A DNA stretch of 64,000 nucleotides from Fodinicola acaciae (GTDB lineage Bacteria; Actinomycetota; Actinomycetes; Mycobacteriales; HKI-0501), in the NCBI RefSeq assembly GCF_010993745.1, contig NZ_WOTN01000004.1, positions 310,001 to 374,000 on the forward strand. Reading direction: 5' to 3'. A program made the position numbers and the translations under genes. The notes under the pieces were generated by a model. It was not told where the DNA came from. It worked only from the letters and a program-made list of their open reading frames with translations, and did not search any database. This document shows positions 57,808 through 64,000 of the stretch, piece after piece (within the stretch, counting starts at the first letter, position 1; the number at the start of each line of letters is the position of its first letter).

Positions 57808-59412
57808 TCACTCCCGTGCGAGCATCGCTTCCTCGAGGTCCAGCTCGTGGGTTACCCGCCGGAGCACCTCGTCATCGATCTGCCGACTGTCCCGCATCCG
57901 TACGAAGACCGCACGCTCGGCGGTCAGCATCTCGCGGCGCAGCCGCCGGTACGCGGCCGACGGCGTCTCCTTGGCGCCGGGACCGGGACCGCTGCCGAGC
58001 CGTTCCCAGGCGCCGAGCTGCCGGCTGTCGGCCCAGGCCCGCAGCCGCTCGGCGACGCCGTCCGGCGGCTCGACGTCCTCCTCGGCGAGTACGGTCTCCA
58101 GCCGCTCGACCGCGGCGCGGATCGCCGCCTGCTGCGCGTTGGCCTCGGCCAGGTTGTCGGCGAAGGCGTCGTTGGCCGAGATGCCGAGCTTGCGGATCAC
58201 CGTCGGCAGCGTCAGGCCCTGGACGACCAGCGTGCCGAGCACGACGCAGAAGACCAGATAGAGGATCAGGCCACGGCCAGGCACGGTCTCCGGGATCGCG
58301 AAGGCCGCGGCGAGCGAGACCACGCCGCGCATCCCGGCCCAGGAGATGATCGCCGGCTGGCGCCAGTTGGGATACGGGTCGCGCTCGCGGATCTTCCGCA
58401 CCAGCAGCCGGGGCAGATACGTCGCCGGATAGACCCAGACGATGCGTACGACGATCACCAGCACGATCACGCCGATGCCGCTGAGCACCAGGCCGACCGG
58501 CGACAACCCCGGACTCTTCAGCACGCTGGGCAGCTGCAGGCCGATCAGCGCGAAGACGATCGACTCCAGGAAGAACTTCACCATCTTCCACACGCCACCG
58601 GCGATCAGCCGGCTGGAATAGCCGGTCTGCGCCTTGCGATGTCCGAGGTAGAGACCGACGACGACGACCGCGAGCACACCGGAGGCGGCGAACTCGCCGA
58701 CGTGGATCGACTCGGCGATGGCATAGACGCCGAACGGGATGAGCAGCGCGAGCACGTTGTCCAGCACCGGGTCGGCGACCCGGAGGCGCACCCACTGCAG
58801 GATCGGCGCGGCGATCAGGCCGACCGCGACACCGCCGACCGCCGCGAAGATGAAGGCCGCGCCGCCTTCCCACAGCGACACGCCGCCGCCGAGCGCGGCC
58901 GCCAAGGCGACGCGGTACGCGGTCAGGCCGGTCGCGTCGTTGAGCAAGCTCTCCCCGCCGAGCACGGTCAGGATCCGCCGCGGCAGGCCGAGCGACCGGC
59001 CGATCGCGGTCGCCGCCACCGCGTCGGTCGGTGCGACCAGCGCGCCGAGCATGAAGGCCGCGGGCAGCGACAGGCCACACGCATAGTGCATGACGACTCC
59101 GACGACCACGGTGGTCGCCAGCACCAGACCCACCGACAGCAGGCCGAGAGCTCGTGCGCTCTGCCGCAGACCGAGGTACGAGCTCTCCGACGCCTCCGCG
59201 TACAACAGCGGCGGCAGCGTCAGGAAGAGGACGACCTCGGGACCGAGCCTGGTCAGCGAATAGTCCGCCATGCCGAACCGGTCGAGGATCAGCCCCACCC
59301 CGAGCCCGACCAGCACCAACAGGATCGGCGCCGACAGCTTCAGCTTCTTCGCCACCCCCGCGACCACCACCGCACCGATCACCAGCGCGAACAGCGTGAA
59401 CGTCCCGTGCAT
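57808..59412 (-). CDS. Na+/H+ antiporter, CPA1 (NhaP-like)
   Basis: 534 residues from ATG 59412, with GGGGAGAGG upstream. About 12 membrane segments with CPA1 motifs LGPEVVLFLTLPPLLYAEA, GALVAPTDAVAATAIG, GGESLLNDATGLTAYRVALAAA and WAGMRGVVSLAAAFAIP. A 130-residue cytosolic C-terminus (ANDAFADNLAEANAQQAAIRAAVERLE) could regulate it. Exchanges Na+ or K+ for H+ for pH and salt homeostasis. Adjacent PRTase and UBP zinc-finger genes are common partners in actinomycetes. Confidence 0.9.
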   Translation of the reverse strand: MHGTFTLFALVIGAVVVAGVAKKLKLSAPILLVLVGLGVGLILDRFGMADYSLTRLGPEVVLFLTLPPLLYAEASESSYLGLRQSARALGLLSVGLVLATTVVVGVVMHYACGLSLPAAFMLGALVAPTDAVAATAIGRSLGLPRRILTVLGGESLLNDATGLTAYRVALAAALGGGVSLWEGGAAFIFAAVGGVAVGLIAAPILQWVRLRVADPVLDNVLALLIPFGVYAIAESIHVGEFAASGVLAVVVVGLYLGHRKAQTGYSSRLIAGGVWKMVKFFLESIVFALIGLQLPSVLKSPGLSPVGLVLSGIGVIVLVIVVRIVWVYPATYLPRLLVRKIRERDPYPNWRQPAIISWAGMRGVVSLAAAFAIPETVPGRGLILYLVFCVVLGTLVVQGLTLPTVIRKLGISANDAFADNLAEANAQQAAIRAAVERLETVLAEEDVEPPDGVAERLRAWADSRQLGAWERLGSGPGPGAKETPSAAYRRLRREMLTAERAVFVRMRDSRQIDDEVLRRVTHELDLEEAMLARE

Positions 59413-59624
59413 GCCTCTCCCCAAGCTCACCGGCCGGCTAAGCATTCGCCACCATGATGGAGCAGACTCCAGAGGTGGCCACCAAGCCACCAAGGCCGCC
59501 GGCTACTACGAAGGCGTACGGCGCGCCGGCTATTCCGGCCGGCCGAAGCGTGTTAGCGACCGCCGCCTCGGCCGCGGACCACTACCTTTACCCACGTACG
59601 ACCCGATCACGAGGAGAAACCCCC

Positions 59625-59885
59625 ATGCCTAGCTGTACGCACATGAGCGGCGTCGATGTGGACATCGCGCCGCGGACACCGGGCGAGTGCGAGGACTGCG
59701 TCGCCGAGGGCGGCCGCTGGGTCCACCTGCGCGTCTGCCTGTCCTGCGGCAAGGTCGGCTGCTGCGACTCGTCGCCGGCGCGGCACGCGTCCGCGCACTT
59801 CAACTCGGAACATCACCCGGTGATGCGGTCCGGCGAGCCAGGCGAGGACTGGCGGTGGTGTTTCGTCGATCAGACCCTGGTGTGA
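59625..59885 (+). CDS. UBP-type zinc-finger protein
   Basis: 86 residues from ATG 59625 with GAGGAG 8 nt upstream. The ZnF-UBP pattern is CTHMSGVDVD, CEDCVAEG, CLSCGKVGCCDSS, RHASAHFNSEHHPVM and WRWCFVD, with the Cys/His ligands all present. In bacteria these small proteins often neighbour Na+/H+ antiporters; their role is not known. It lies divergent from the antiporter. Confidence 0.88.
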   Translation: MPSCTHMSGVDVDIAPRTPGECEDCVAEGGRWVHLRVCLSCGKVGCCDSSPARHASAHFNSEHHPVMRSGEPGEDWRWCFVDQTLV

Positions 59886-59966
59886 GGGAGTCCGACACCG
59901 CACACCAGGGTCCAGCTGTGGATCCGAGCCGAGATGTTGTCACGTTCGGATGTGAAGAGTTAACAG

Positions 59967-59978
59967 GTACGCGCGTAC
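59967..59978. promoter_or_regulatory. GTACGCGCGTAC palindrome upstream of LacI gene
   Basis: A perfect 12-bp palindrome, flanked by AACAG and TGTT, 77 bp before the LacI-type start; GTAC-centred GC-rich palindromes are common LacI-family operators. Autoregulation inferred. Confidence 0.45.
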
Positions 59979-60054
59979 TGTTGTAAAGAGTGTGCAGGCG
60001 TTTTCGCCTTTTCGGTCAGGTTCAGGTTCGGTTTCGGTTGGGAGGCCGGCGCGG

Positions 60055-61068
60055 ATGGGTGCCAGTTTGAGAGACGTGGCGCAGCGCGCCGGCGTGTCCG
60101 TCAAGACCGTCTCCAACGTCGTCAACGGCTATGAACACGTGACCCCGACGACCAGGGCCAAGGTCGAGGCGGCGCTCAGCGAGCTGAACTACAAGCCCAA
60201 CCTGTCCGCTCGCAACCTGCGCCGCGGTCGGTCCGGGATCATCGCGCTCGCGCTGCCCGAGCTCGACTCGCCGTACTTCGCCGAGCTGGCCCGCGCCATG
60301 ATCAAGGCGGCCGAGGACGCCGGCTACACCGTGCTGATCGACCAGACCGACGGCCTGCTGGAACGCGAGCGGCACGTGCTCGCCGGCATCCGTCCACAGC
60401 TGGTGGACGGCCTGATCGTGAGCCCGCTCGCGGTCGGCCGCGAGGAGCTGGCGGCACGTACGGACGACACGCCGATGGTGCTGCTCGGCGAGTCGGTCTT
60501 CGAGGGGCCGGCCGACCACGTGGCGATCGACAACGTGGCCGCCGCCGGCATCGCCACCGAGCACCTGGTGTCGATCGGCCGGCAGCGGATCGCGGCCATC
60601 GGCGTACAACCGCCGGACGGCCAGGGAACGGCGCGGCTGCGGCTGCAGGGCTACCTGGACGCGCTCGGCGCGGCCGGCCTGCCGGTCGAGGAGGACCTGA
60701 TCAAGCAGGGTGAGACGTTCCACCGCAAGGACGGGGTGAAGGCGGTCCAGGAGCTGCTCGCGCTGCCGGAGCCGCCGGACGCCGTGTTCTGCTTCAACGA
60801 CCTGCTCGCGCTCGGCGCGATCCGCGGCGCCCACGAGGCCGGCGTACGCGTGCCGGAGGACATCGCGATCGTCGGGATAGACGACATCGAGGACGGCCAG
60901 TACAGCACGCCGAGCCTGACCACGATCTCGCCGGACAAGGACCAGATCGCGCGGCTGTCGATGGAGTTCCTGCAGTCGCGGATGGCCGGTGACCGGGACG
61001 CCGCGCCGCGTGAGGTGCAGGCCGATTTCCGCCTGATCGAAAGGGAAAGTACCCGCGGACGCCATTAA
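60055..61068 (+). CDS. LacI-family transcriptional regulator
   Basis: 337 residues from ATG 60055 with GGGAGG about 10 nt upstream; an earlier frame start at 59992 lacks support. HTH SLRDVAQRAGVSVKTVSNVVNGYEHV (4-29), LSARNLRRGRSGIIALALPELDSPYFAELARA hinge and sensor start (in parts), DAVFCFNDLLALGAIRGAH and IAIVGIDDIEDGQYSTPSLTTISPD. Probably controls sugar-uptake or hydrolase genes elsewhere. The palindrome upstream is a likely autoregulatory site. Confidence 0.88.
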   Translation: MGASLRDVAQRAGVSVKTVSNVVNGYEHVTPTTRAKVEAALSELNYKPNLSARNLRRGRSGIIALALPELDSPYFAELARAMIKAAEDAGYTVLIDQTDGLLERERHVLAGIRPQLVDGLIVSPLAVGREELAARTDDTPMVLLGESVFEGPADHVAIDNVAAAGIATEHLVSIGRQRIAAIGVQPPDGQGTARLRLQGYLDALGAAGLPVEEDLIKQGETFHRKDGVKAVQELLALPEPPDAVFCFNDLLALGAIRGAHEAGVRVPEDIAIVGIDDIEDGQYSTPSLTTISPDKDQIARLSMEFLQSRMAGDRDAAPREVQADFRLIERESTRGRH

Positions 61069-61138
61069 ATGGTTGGCTCGCACCGGTTATGGTGACTTGT
61101 TGGCCAACCTGTGCACCGCTTCTGGCGTCTGGGGACAT

Positions 61139-61954
61139 ATGACTAATCGGCTGTTGTTCGTGTCGTTGGGGCTGGTCGGCGTTCTCGCGCTCACGGCATG
61201 TGGCCAGAAGAGCAACGTCTCCACGCCACCACCGCGTACGACCACCGCCGCTTCGGTGTCCCCGACGCCATCGGTCTCGCCGACACCGTCCGCGTCACCG
61301 TCCCGCGTGGTGCCACCGCAGACCAGCCAGTACGGCGGACAGCCGCTGTCCGGTGGCGGCAAGGCGCCGCTGCGTACGGTCGGCGGCAAGCGCGTCGCGC
61401 TGACCATCGACGACGGGCCCGACCCGACCTGGACACCGCGCTATCTGCGGCTGCTGGCGAAGCTGCGGATCAAGGCGGTGTTCTGCCTGATCGGCGAGAA
61501 CGTGCGGCGCTATCCGGGGCTGGTGAAGCAGATCGTGGCCGGCGGGCACACGCTGTGCAACCACACGATGCATCACGACCTGAAGATCGGCCGGCGCAGC
61601 TCGTCGACCATGCACACCGACCTGACCGGCACCACCGCGGTGATCATGCGCGCCAGCGGCGGCGTACGGCCGGTGTTCTTCCGCGCGCCTGGCGGCAACT
61701 GGACCTCGCGTCTGCTGGCCGAGGCTCGCCGCGACGGCATGACACCGCTGGACTGGAGCGTCGACCCGCGCGACTGGTCACGGCCCGGTGTGGGGCACAT
61801 CACCTCGGTGATCAAGAACGCCAAACCCGGCTCGATCATCCTCTGCCACGACGGCGGCGGAAACCGCTCGCAGACATACGCCGCGCTGCAGAAAGCCCTG
61901 CCGGCGCTGAAGTCGCGGCGGCTCGCCTTCGTCATCCCGACGCCGGAGAAATAG
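61139..61954 (+). CDS. Lipoprotein polysaccharide deacetylase (NodB domain)
   Basis: 271 residues from ATG 61139. Lipobox LTAC (Cys21) and a Ser/Pro/Thr-repeat linker (SVSPTPSVSPTPSASPS) tether the catalytic domain to the membrane. NodB motifs: LTIDDGPDPT (MT1), HTMHH (MT2), RAPGGNW (MT3), DWSVDPRDW (MT4), ILCHDGGGNR (MT5). Removes N- or O-acetyl groups from peptidoglycan or another cell-surface polymer. The TAG stop is the first base of structured element B. Confidence 0.9.
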   Translation: MTNRLLFVSLGLVGVLALTACGQKSNVSTPPPRTTTAASVSPTPSVSPTPSASPSRVVPPQTSQYGGQPLSGGGKAPLRTVGGKRVALTIDDGPDPTWTPRYLRLLAKLRIKAVFCLIGENVRRYPGLVKQIVAGGHTLCNHTMHHDLKIGRRSSSTMHTDLTGTTAVIMRASGGVRPVFFRAPGGNWTSRLLAEARRDGMTPLDWSVDPRDWSRPGVGHITSVIKNAKPGSIILCHDGGGNRSQTYAALQKALPALKSRRLAFVIPTPEK

Positions 61955-62131
61955 GGCCTGTTTCGAAGTCCCACGTGGATGAGAGTCGAGATCCAAACGT
62001 CGTCTGGCGGTGCGGCGGGACCGCCCGGCGCGGCAGCGCCACGTGGGCGGTTTCGCCGTGCCGTCAGACGGCCCGAGACAGATGTGACAGCGGCTCGGCC
62101 ATCGCCGCGTGGGACTTCGAAACAGGCCCTA
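61952..62131. repeat. Structured repeat element B (long inverted repeat with conserved core)
   Basis: 27-nt arms (61952-61978 and 62105-62131, 26 of 27 paired) starting TAGGGCCTGTTTCG, enclosing a nested weaker stem and a core (61981-62002) identical to element A at 35631-35652. TA at each end suggests target duplication. It begins exactly at the deacetylase stop codon and fills nearly the whole convergent gap. Confidence 0.65.
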
Positions 62132-62141
62132 GCCGGGACGG

Positions 62142-62477
62142 TCACTCGGCGGACTGCGAAGGCTCCAGTACGAGCGTCACGCGGCCGTCGGTGATGCTCT
62201 TCAGCGTCACCATGGTCTGCGCGATCGTCCGGCTCTGGCCGACCCGCAGCGGCAGCGGCTTGGCGTTGATGGAGACGATGGCGCCGTCCTGGTCGACCGA
62301 GTCCAGCCGCACGACGGTCTTGATCTTGTCGATGGTGACCAGCGTGCCGTTGCCGGACAGCTGCGCCGTACACCGCTCGCCTTCGCAGCTCACCTGCGCG
62401 CGCGGTGTCGCGTTGCAGCCGGCCACCGCCAACACGGTGGCCAGCGTCGCGGCCACCACCCACCGCCGCATGTCCAT
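62142..62477 (-). CDS. Small lipoprotein
   Basis: 111 residues from ATG 62477 (62471 also possible). Signal peptide WVVAATLATVLAVAGC with lipobox VAGC, then a beta-rich mature part (QVSCEGERCTAQLSGNGTLVTIDKIKTVVRLDSVDQDGAIVSI, read in parts; RVTLVLEPS end). A Cys pair (CEGERC) may be disulfide-bonded. Function unknown; probably envelope-associated. Confidence 0.65.
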   Translation of the reverse strand: MDMRRWVVAATLATVLAVAGCNATPRAQVSCEGERCTAQLSGNGTLVTIDKIKTVVRLDSVDQDGAIVSINAKPLPLRVGQSRTIAQTMVTLKSITDGRVTLVLEPSQSAE

Positions 62478-62542
62478 TGGCACAACGTAATCCGTCAACG
62501 TCACTTTGCCGGAGCCAGGTGCGGCCGGAGATGATGGGAGGC

Positions 62543-63169
62543 ATGCTGACGAGCCGCGAGCTGCGGGATTTGCTGGCCACTCATCGCCTGGTGGCGATCG
62601 TCCGCGGCACGGACCCGGACGCCGCGTTGCGGACCGTGGTGACGCTGGTCGAGTCCGGCGTGCCGCTGGTCGAGGTCTCGCTGACCACTCCGGACGCGGC
62701 CAAGGTCATCTCCGCGGCGGCCGCCGAGCTCGGCCAGGGGGTGGGCGCTGGTACGGTCCGCAGCGTCGCCGACGCGCAGCTGGCGCACGACTGCGGCGCC
62801 ACCTTCGTCGTCACACCAGGCCTGTCCGCCGGCGTACACGCCGCGCTCGACGAAGGCCTGCCGGTGCTGGCCGGCGCCTTCACCGCGACCGAAGCGCTGC
62901 AGGCCGACGCGGCCGGCGCGACCGCGGTCAAGCTGTTTCCGGCCGCGACCGGCGGTCCGGCGCATCTCAAGGCGCTCCGCGATCCGCTGCCGGACCTCGA
63001 CTTCGTACCCGTCGGCGGCATCGGTCCCGACGTCGTCGCCGACTACTTCGCCGCCGGCGCGCTGGCCGTCGGTGTCGGCTCACCGCTGGTCGGCGACGCG
63101 GCCTCCGGTGGCGACCTCGGCGAGCTGAAGCAGCGCGTCAAGGCCTTCCTCAGCATCATCGGCGGCTGA
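62543..63169 (+). CDS. eda: KDPG/KHG aldolase-family protein
   Basis: 208 residues from ATG 62543 with GGGAGG upstream. TIM barrel with LVAIVRGTDPDAAL, VEVSLTTP, GAGTVRS, TPGLSAGV, AVKLFPA with the Schiff-base Lys, and PVGGIGPD. Cleaves 2-keto-3-deoxy-6-phosphogluconate to pyruvate and glyceraldehyde 3-phosphate. No edd beside it, so it may serve uronate or other sugar-acid breakdown. Confidence 0.87.
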   Translation: MLTSRELRDLLATHRLVAIVRGTDPDAALRTVVTLVESGVPLVEVSLTTPDAAKVISAAAAELGQGVGAGTVRSVADAQLAHDCGATFVVTPGLSAGVHAALDEGLPVLAGAFTATEALQADAAGATAVKLFPAATGGPAHLKALRDPLPDLDFVPVGGIGPDVVADYFAAGALAVGVGSPLVGDAASGGDLGELKQRVKAFLSIIGG

Positions 63170-63284
63170 GACGGTGGTGGACGCAACGAACCGCGCGTCC
63201 AGCTGACGCCTGCGCAACGTTCTTGCGCGGATCGACATGGCGAGCCGCTGTCACCGATGCCCGGATGGCCCCGATACTGACAGC

Positions 63285-64000
63285 GTGACCTCGCTGACCA
63301 GCACCCCCGTGTCGTACGCCGAAGCCCACGCGGCCCACAACTACCACCCGCTGCCGGTGGTGATCGCCGAAGCCGAGGGCAGTTGGGTGACCGACGTCGA
63401 CGGCAAGCGCTACCTCGACATGCTGGCCGGCTATTCGGCGCTGAACTTCGGCCACCGCCACCCCGCGCTGGTCGCCGCCGCCACCGAGCAGCTGAGCCGG
63501 CTCACGCTGACCAGCCGCGCCTTCCACCACGACCGGTTCGGCGAGTTCTGCGAGAAGCTCGCGCGGCTCACCGGCAAGGACGCGGTGCTGCCGATGAACA
63601 CCGGCGCGGAGGCCGTTGAGACCGCGATCAAGGTCGCGCGCAAGTGGGGCTACCAGGTGAAAGGCGTGCCGGACGGGCAGGCCCGGATCGTCGCCTGCGG
63701 CGGCAACTTCCACGGCCGTACGGTCAGCATCATCTCGTTTTCCACCGACCCGGACGCGCGCGCCGACTTTGGCCCCTACACGCCCGGCTTCGTGGTCGTC
63801 CCGTACGGCGACCTGGACGCCGTGACCCGCGAGATCGCCGATGAGCGTACGGTCGCCGTGCTGGTCGAGCCGATTCAGGGCGAGGCCGGCGTGATCGTGC
63901 CGCCGGCGGGTTATCTTGCCGGCATCCGCGAGGCCTGCACCAGGCACAACGTGCTGATGTTGGCCGACGAGGTGCAGTCCGGCCTCGGCCGCACCGGTGC
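63285..64000 (+). CDS. rocD: Ornithine--oxo-acid aminotransferase (partial, runs off the window)
   Basis: Open from GTG 63285 to the window end (238 codons so far). Class III aminotransferase features: [54 protein letters not shown] and [17 protein letters not shown], then the cofactor Asp in [14 protein letters not shown]. The PLP lysine lies beyond the end. NFHGRT with [11 protein letters not shown] matches ornithine delta-aminotransferase, which forms glutamate semialdehyde. A near-intergenic gap of 115 bp precedes it. Confidence 0.88.
   Translation, partial: MTSLTSTPVSYAEAHAAHNYHPLPVVIAEAEGSWVTDVDGKRYLDMLAGYSALNFGHRHPALVAAATEQLSRLTLTSRAFHHDRFGEFCEKLARLTGKDAVLPMNTGAEAVETAIKVARKWGYQVKGVPDGQARIVACGGNFHGRTVSIISFSTDPDARADFGPYTPGFVVVPYGDLDAVTREIADERTVAVLVEPIQGEAGVIVPPAGYLAGIREACTRHNVLMLADEVQSGLGRTG

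Noticed and set aside
56956-59457. 833-residue plus-strand frame
   Set aside because: Antisense to the PRTase and antiporter genes and to the retron-like RNA; extreme Arg/Gln/Asp bias typical of a shadow.
1-64000. CRISPR array, rRNA operon or classical IS transposase
   Set aside because: No regularly spaced direct repeats, no rRNA-like stretches and no transposase motifs were seen in any frame.

Overview
This is high-GC DNA from an actinomycete-type bacterium (Actinomycetota). Pointers are strong G/C bias at third codon positions, frequent GTG starts, ATGA/GTGA-coupled operons, a SARP/AfsR-type regulator, an XRE regulator with a TPR tail, tadA beside the actinobacterial 'tRNA adenosine deaminase-associated' family, and a mycothiol-enzyme-like DsbA protein. 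I cannot assign genus or species.

Region 1 (1-11.85 kb) is an actinomycete integrative and conjugative element (AICE) in a tRNA-Ser(CGA) gene. From the left it carries a ribbon-helix-helix protein, small cargo ORFs, an XRE regulator coupled to a CutA-like protein, and a transfer module: small proteins, an SpdB-like membrane protein and a TraB/FtsK translocase followed at once by seven 8-bp repeats that look like its clt/TRS site. Then come an SSB, a Prim-Pol primase, a zinc-finger mini-protein, a DUF3631-type ATPase, a second repeat cluster (possible origin), an excisionase and a tyrosine integrase. The left attachment site is not in the window.

Region 2 (12-29 kb) is mostly core chromosome. 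It holds a HAD phosphatase, a long minus-strand operon (XRE-TPR regulator, creatininase-like hydrolase, two small proteins, two tandem TadA-associated paralogues, tadA, alpha/beta hydrolase), LacI regulator/tyrA, a PHP protein, the SARP-NB-ARC-TPR regulator, gnd and an acyl-CoA synthetase.

Region 3 (29-47 kb) is centred on a catabolic regulon. A GntR/FCD repressor closes a five-gene molybdenum-hydroxylase operon with two large subunits, an FAD subunit and a 2Fe-2S subunit. The divergent operon encodes an enoyl-CoA-hydratase-like protein, an acyl-CoA-ligase/amidase fusion, an SDR and CoxG. About 10 kb away an alpha/beta hydrolase and an MFS transporter diverge. The same 19-bp sequence lies in both divergent promoters, so it is probably the FCD operator that ties the parts into one pathway. 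The substrate is unknown; an N-heteroaromatic or amide is my inference. Beta-lactamase-like hydrolases, a frameshifted GNAT gene and two tandem small secreted cysteine proteins flank it.

Region 4 (47-55.6 kb) has transporters, a MarR/SDR divergent pair, a dihydropteroate-synthase paralogue, a small secreted protein, a cupin, tRNA-Arg(ACG), tRNA-Ser(GCT), an MprF-like lysyl-PG synthase and an EcsC protein.

Region 5 (55.6-57.2 kb) holds the most unusual locus: a retron-type reverse transcriptase (QGAPTSP and YADD motifs) with a 15-bp long-range inverted repeat enclosing 86 nt just upstream, placed like a retron msr-msd. The RT gene carries two apparent, mutually compensating frameshifts before the palm domain, so its activity is uncertain. 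Region 6 (57.2-64 kb) returns to chromosome: phosphoribosyltransferase/Na+-H+ antiporter, UBP zinc finger, LacI regulator, polysaccharide deacetylase lipoprotein, small lipoprotein, KDPG aldolase and a truncated ornithine aminotransferase. Two structured repeats sharing a 22-bp core sit exactly at stop codons (35.6 and 62.0 kb), and a 27-bp palindrome occurs both between genes and inside the ligase-amidase gene.
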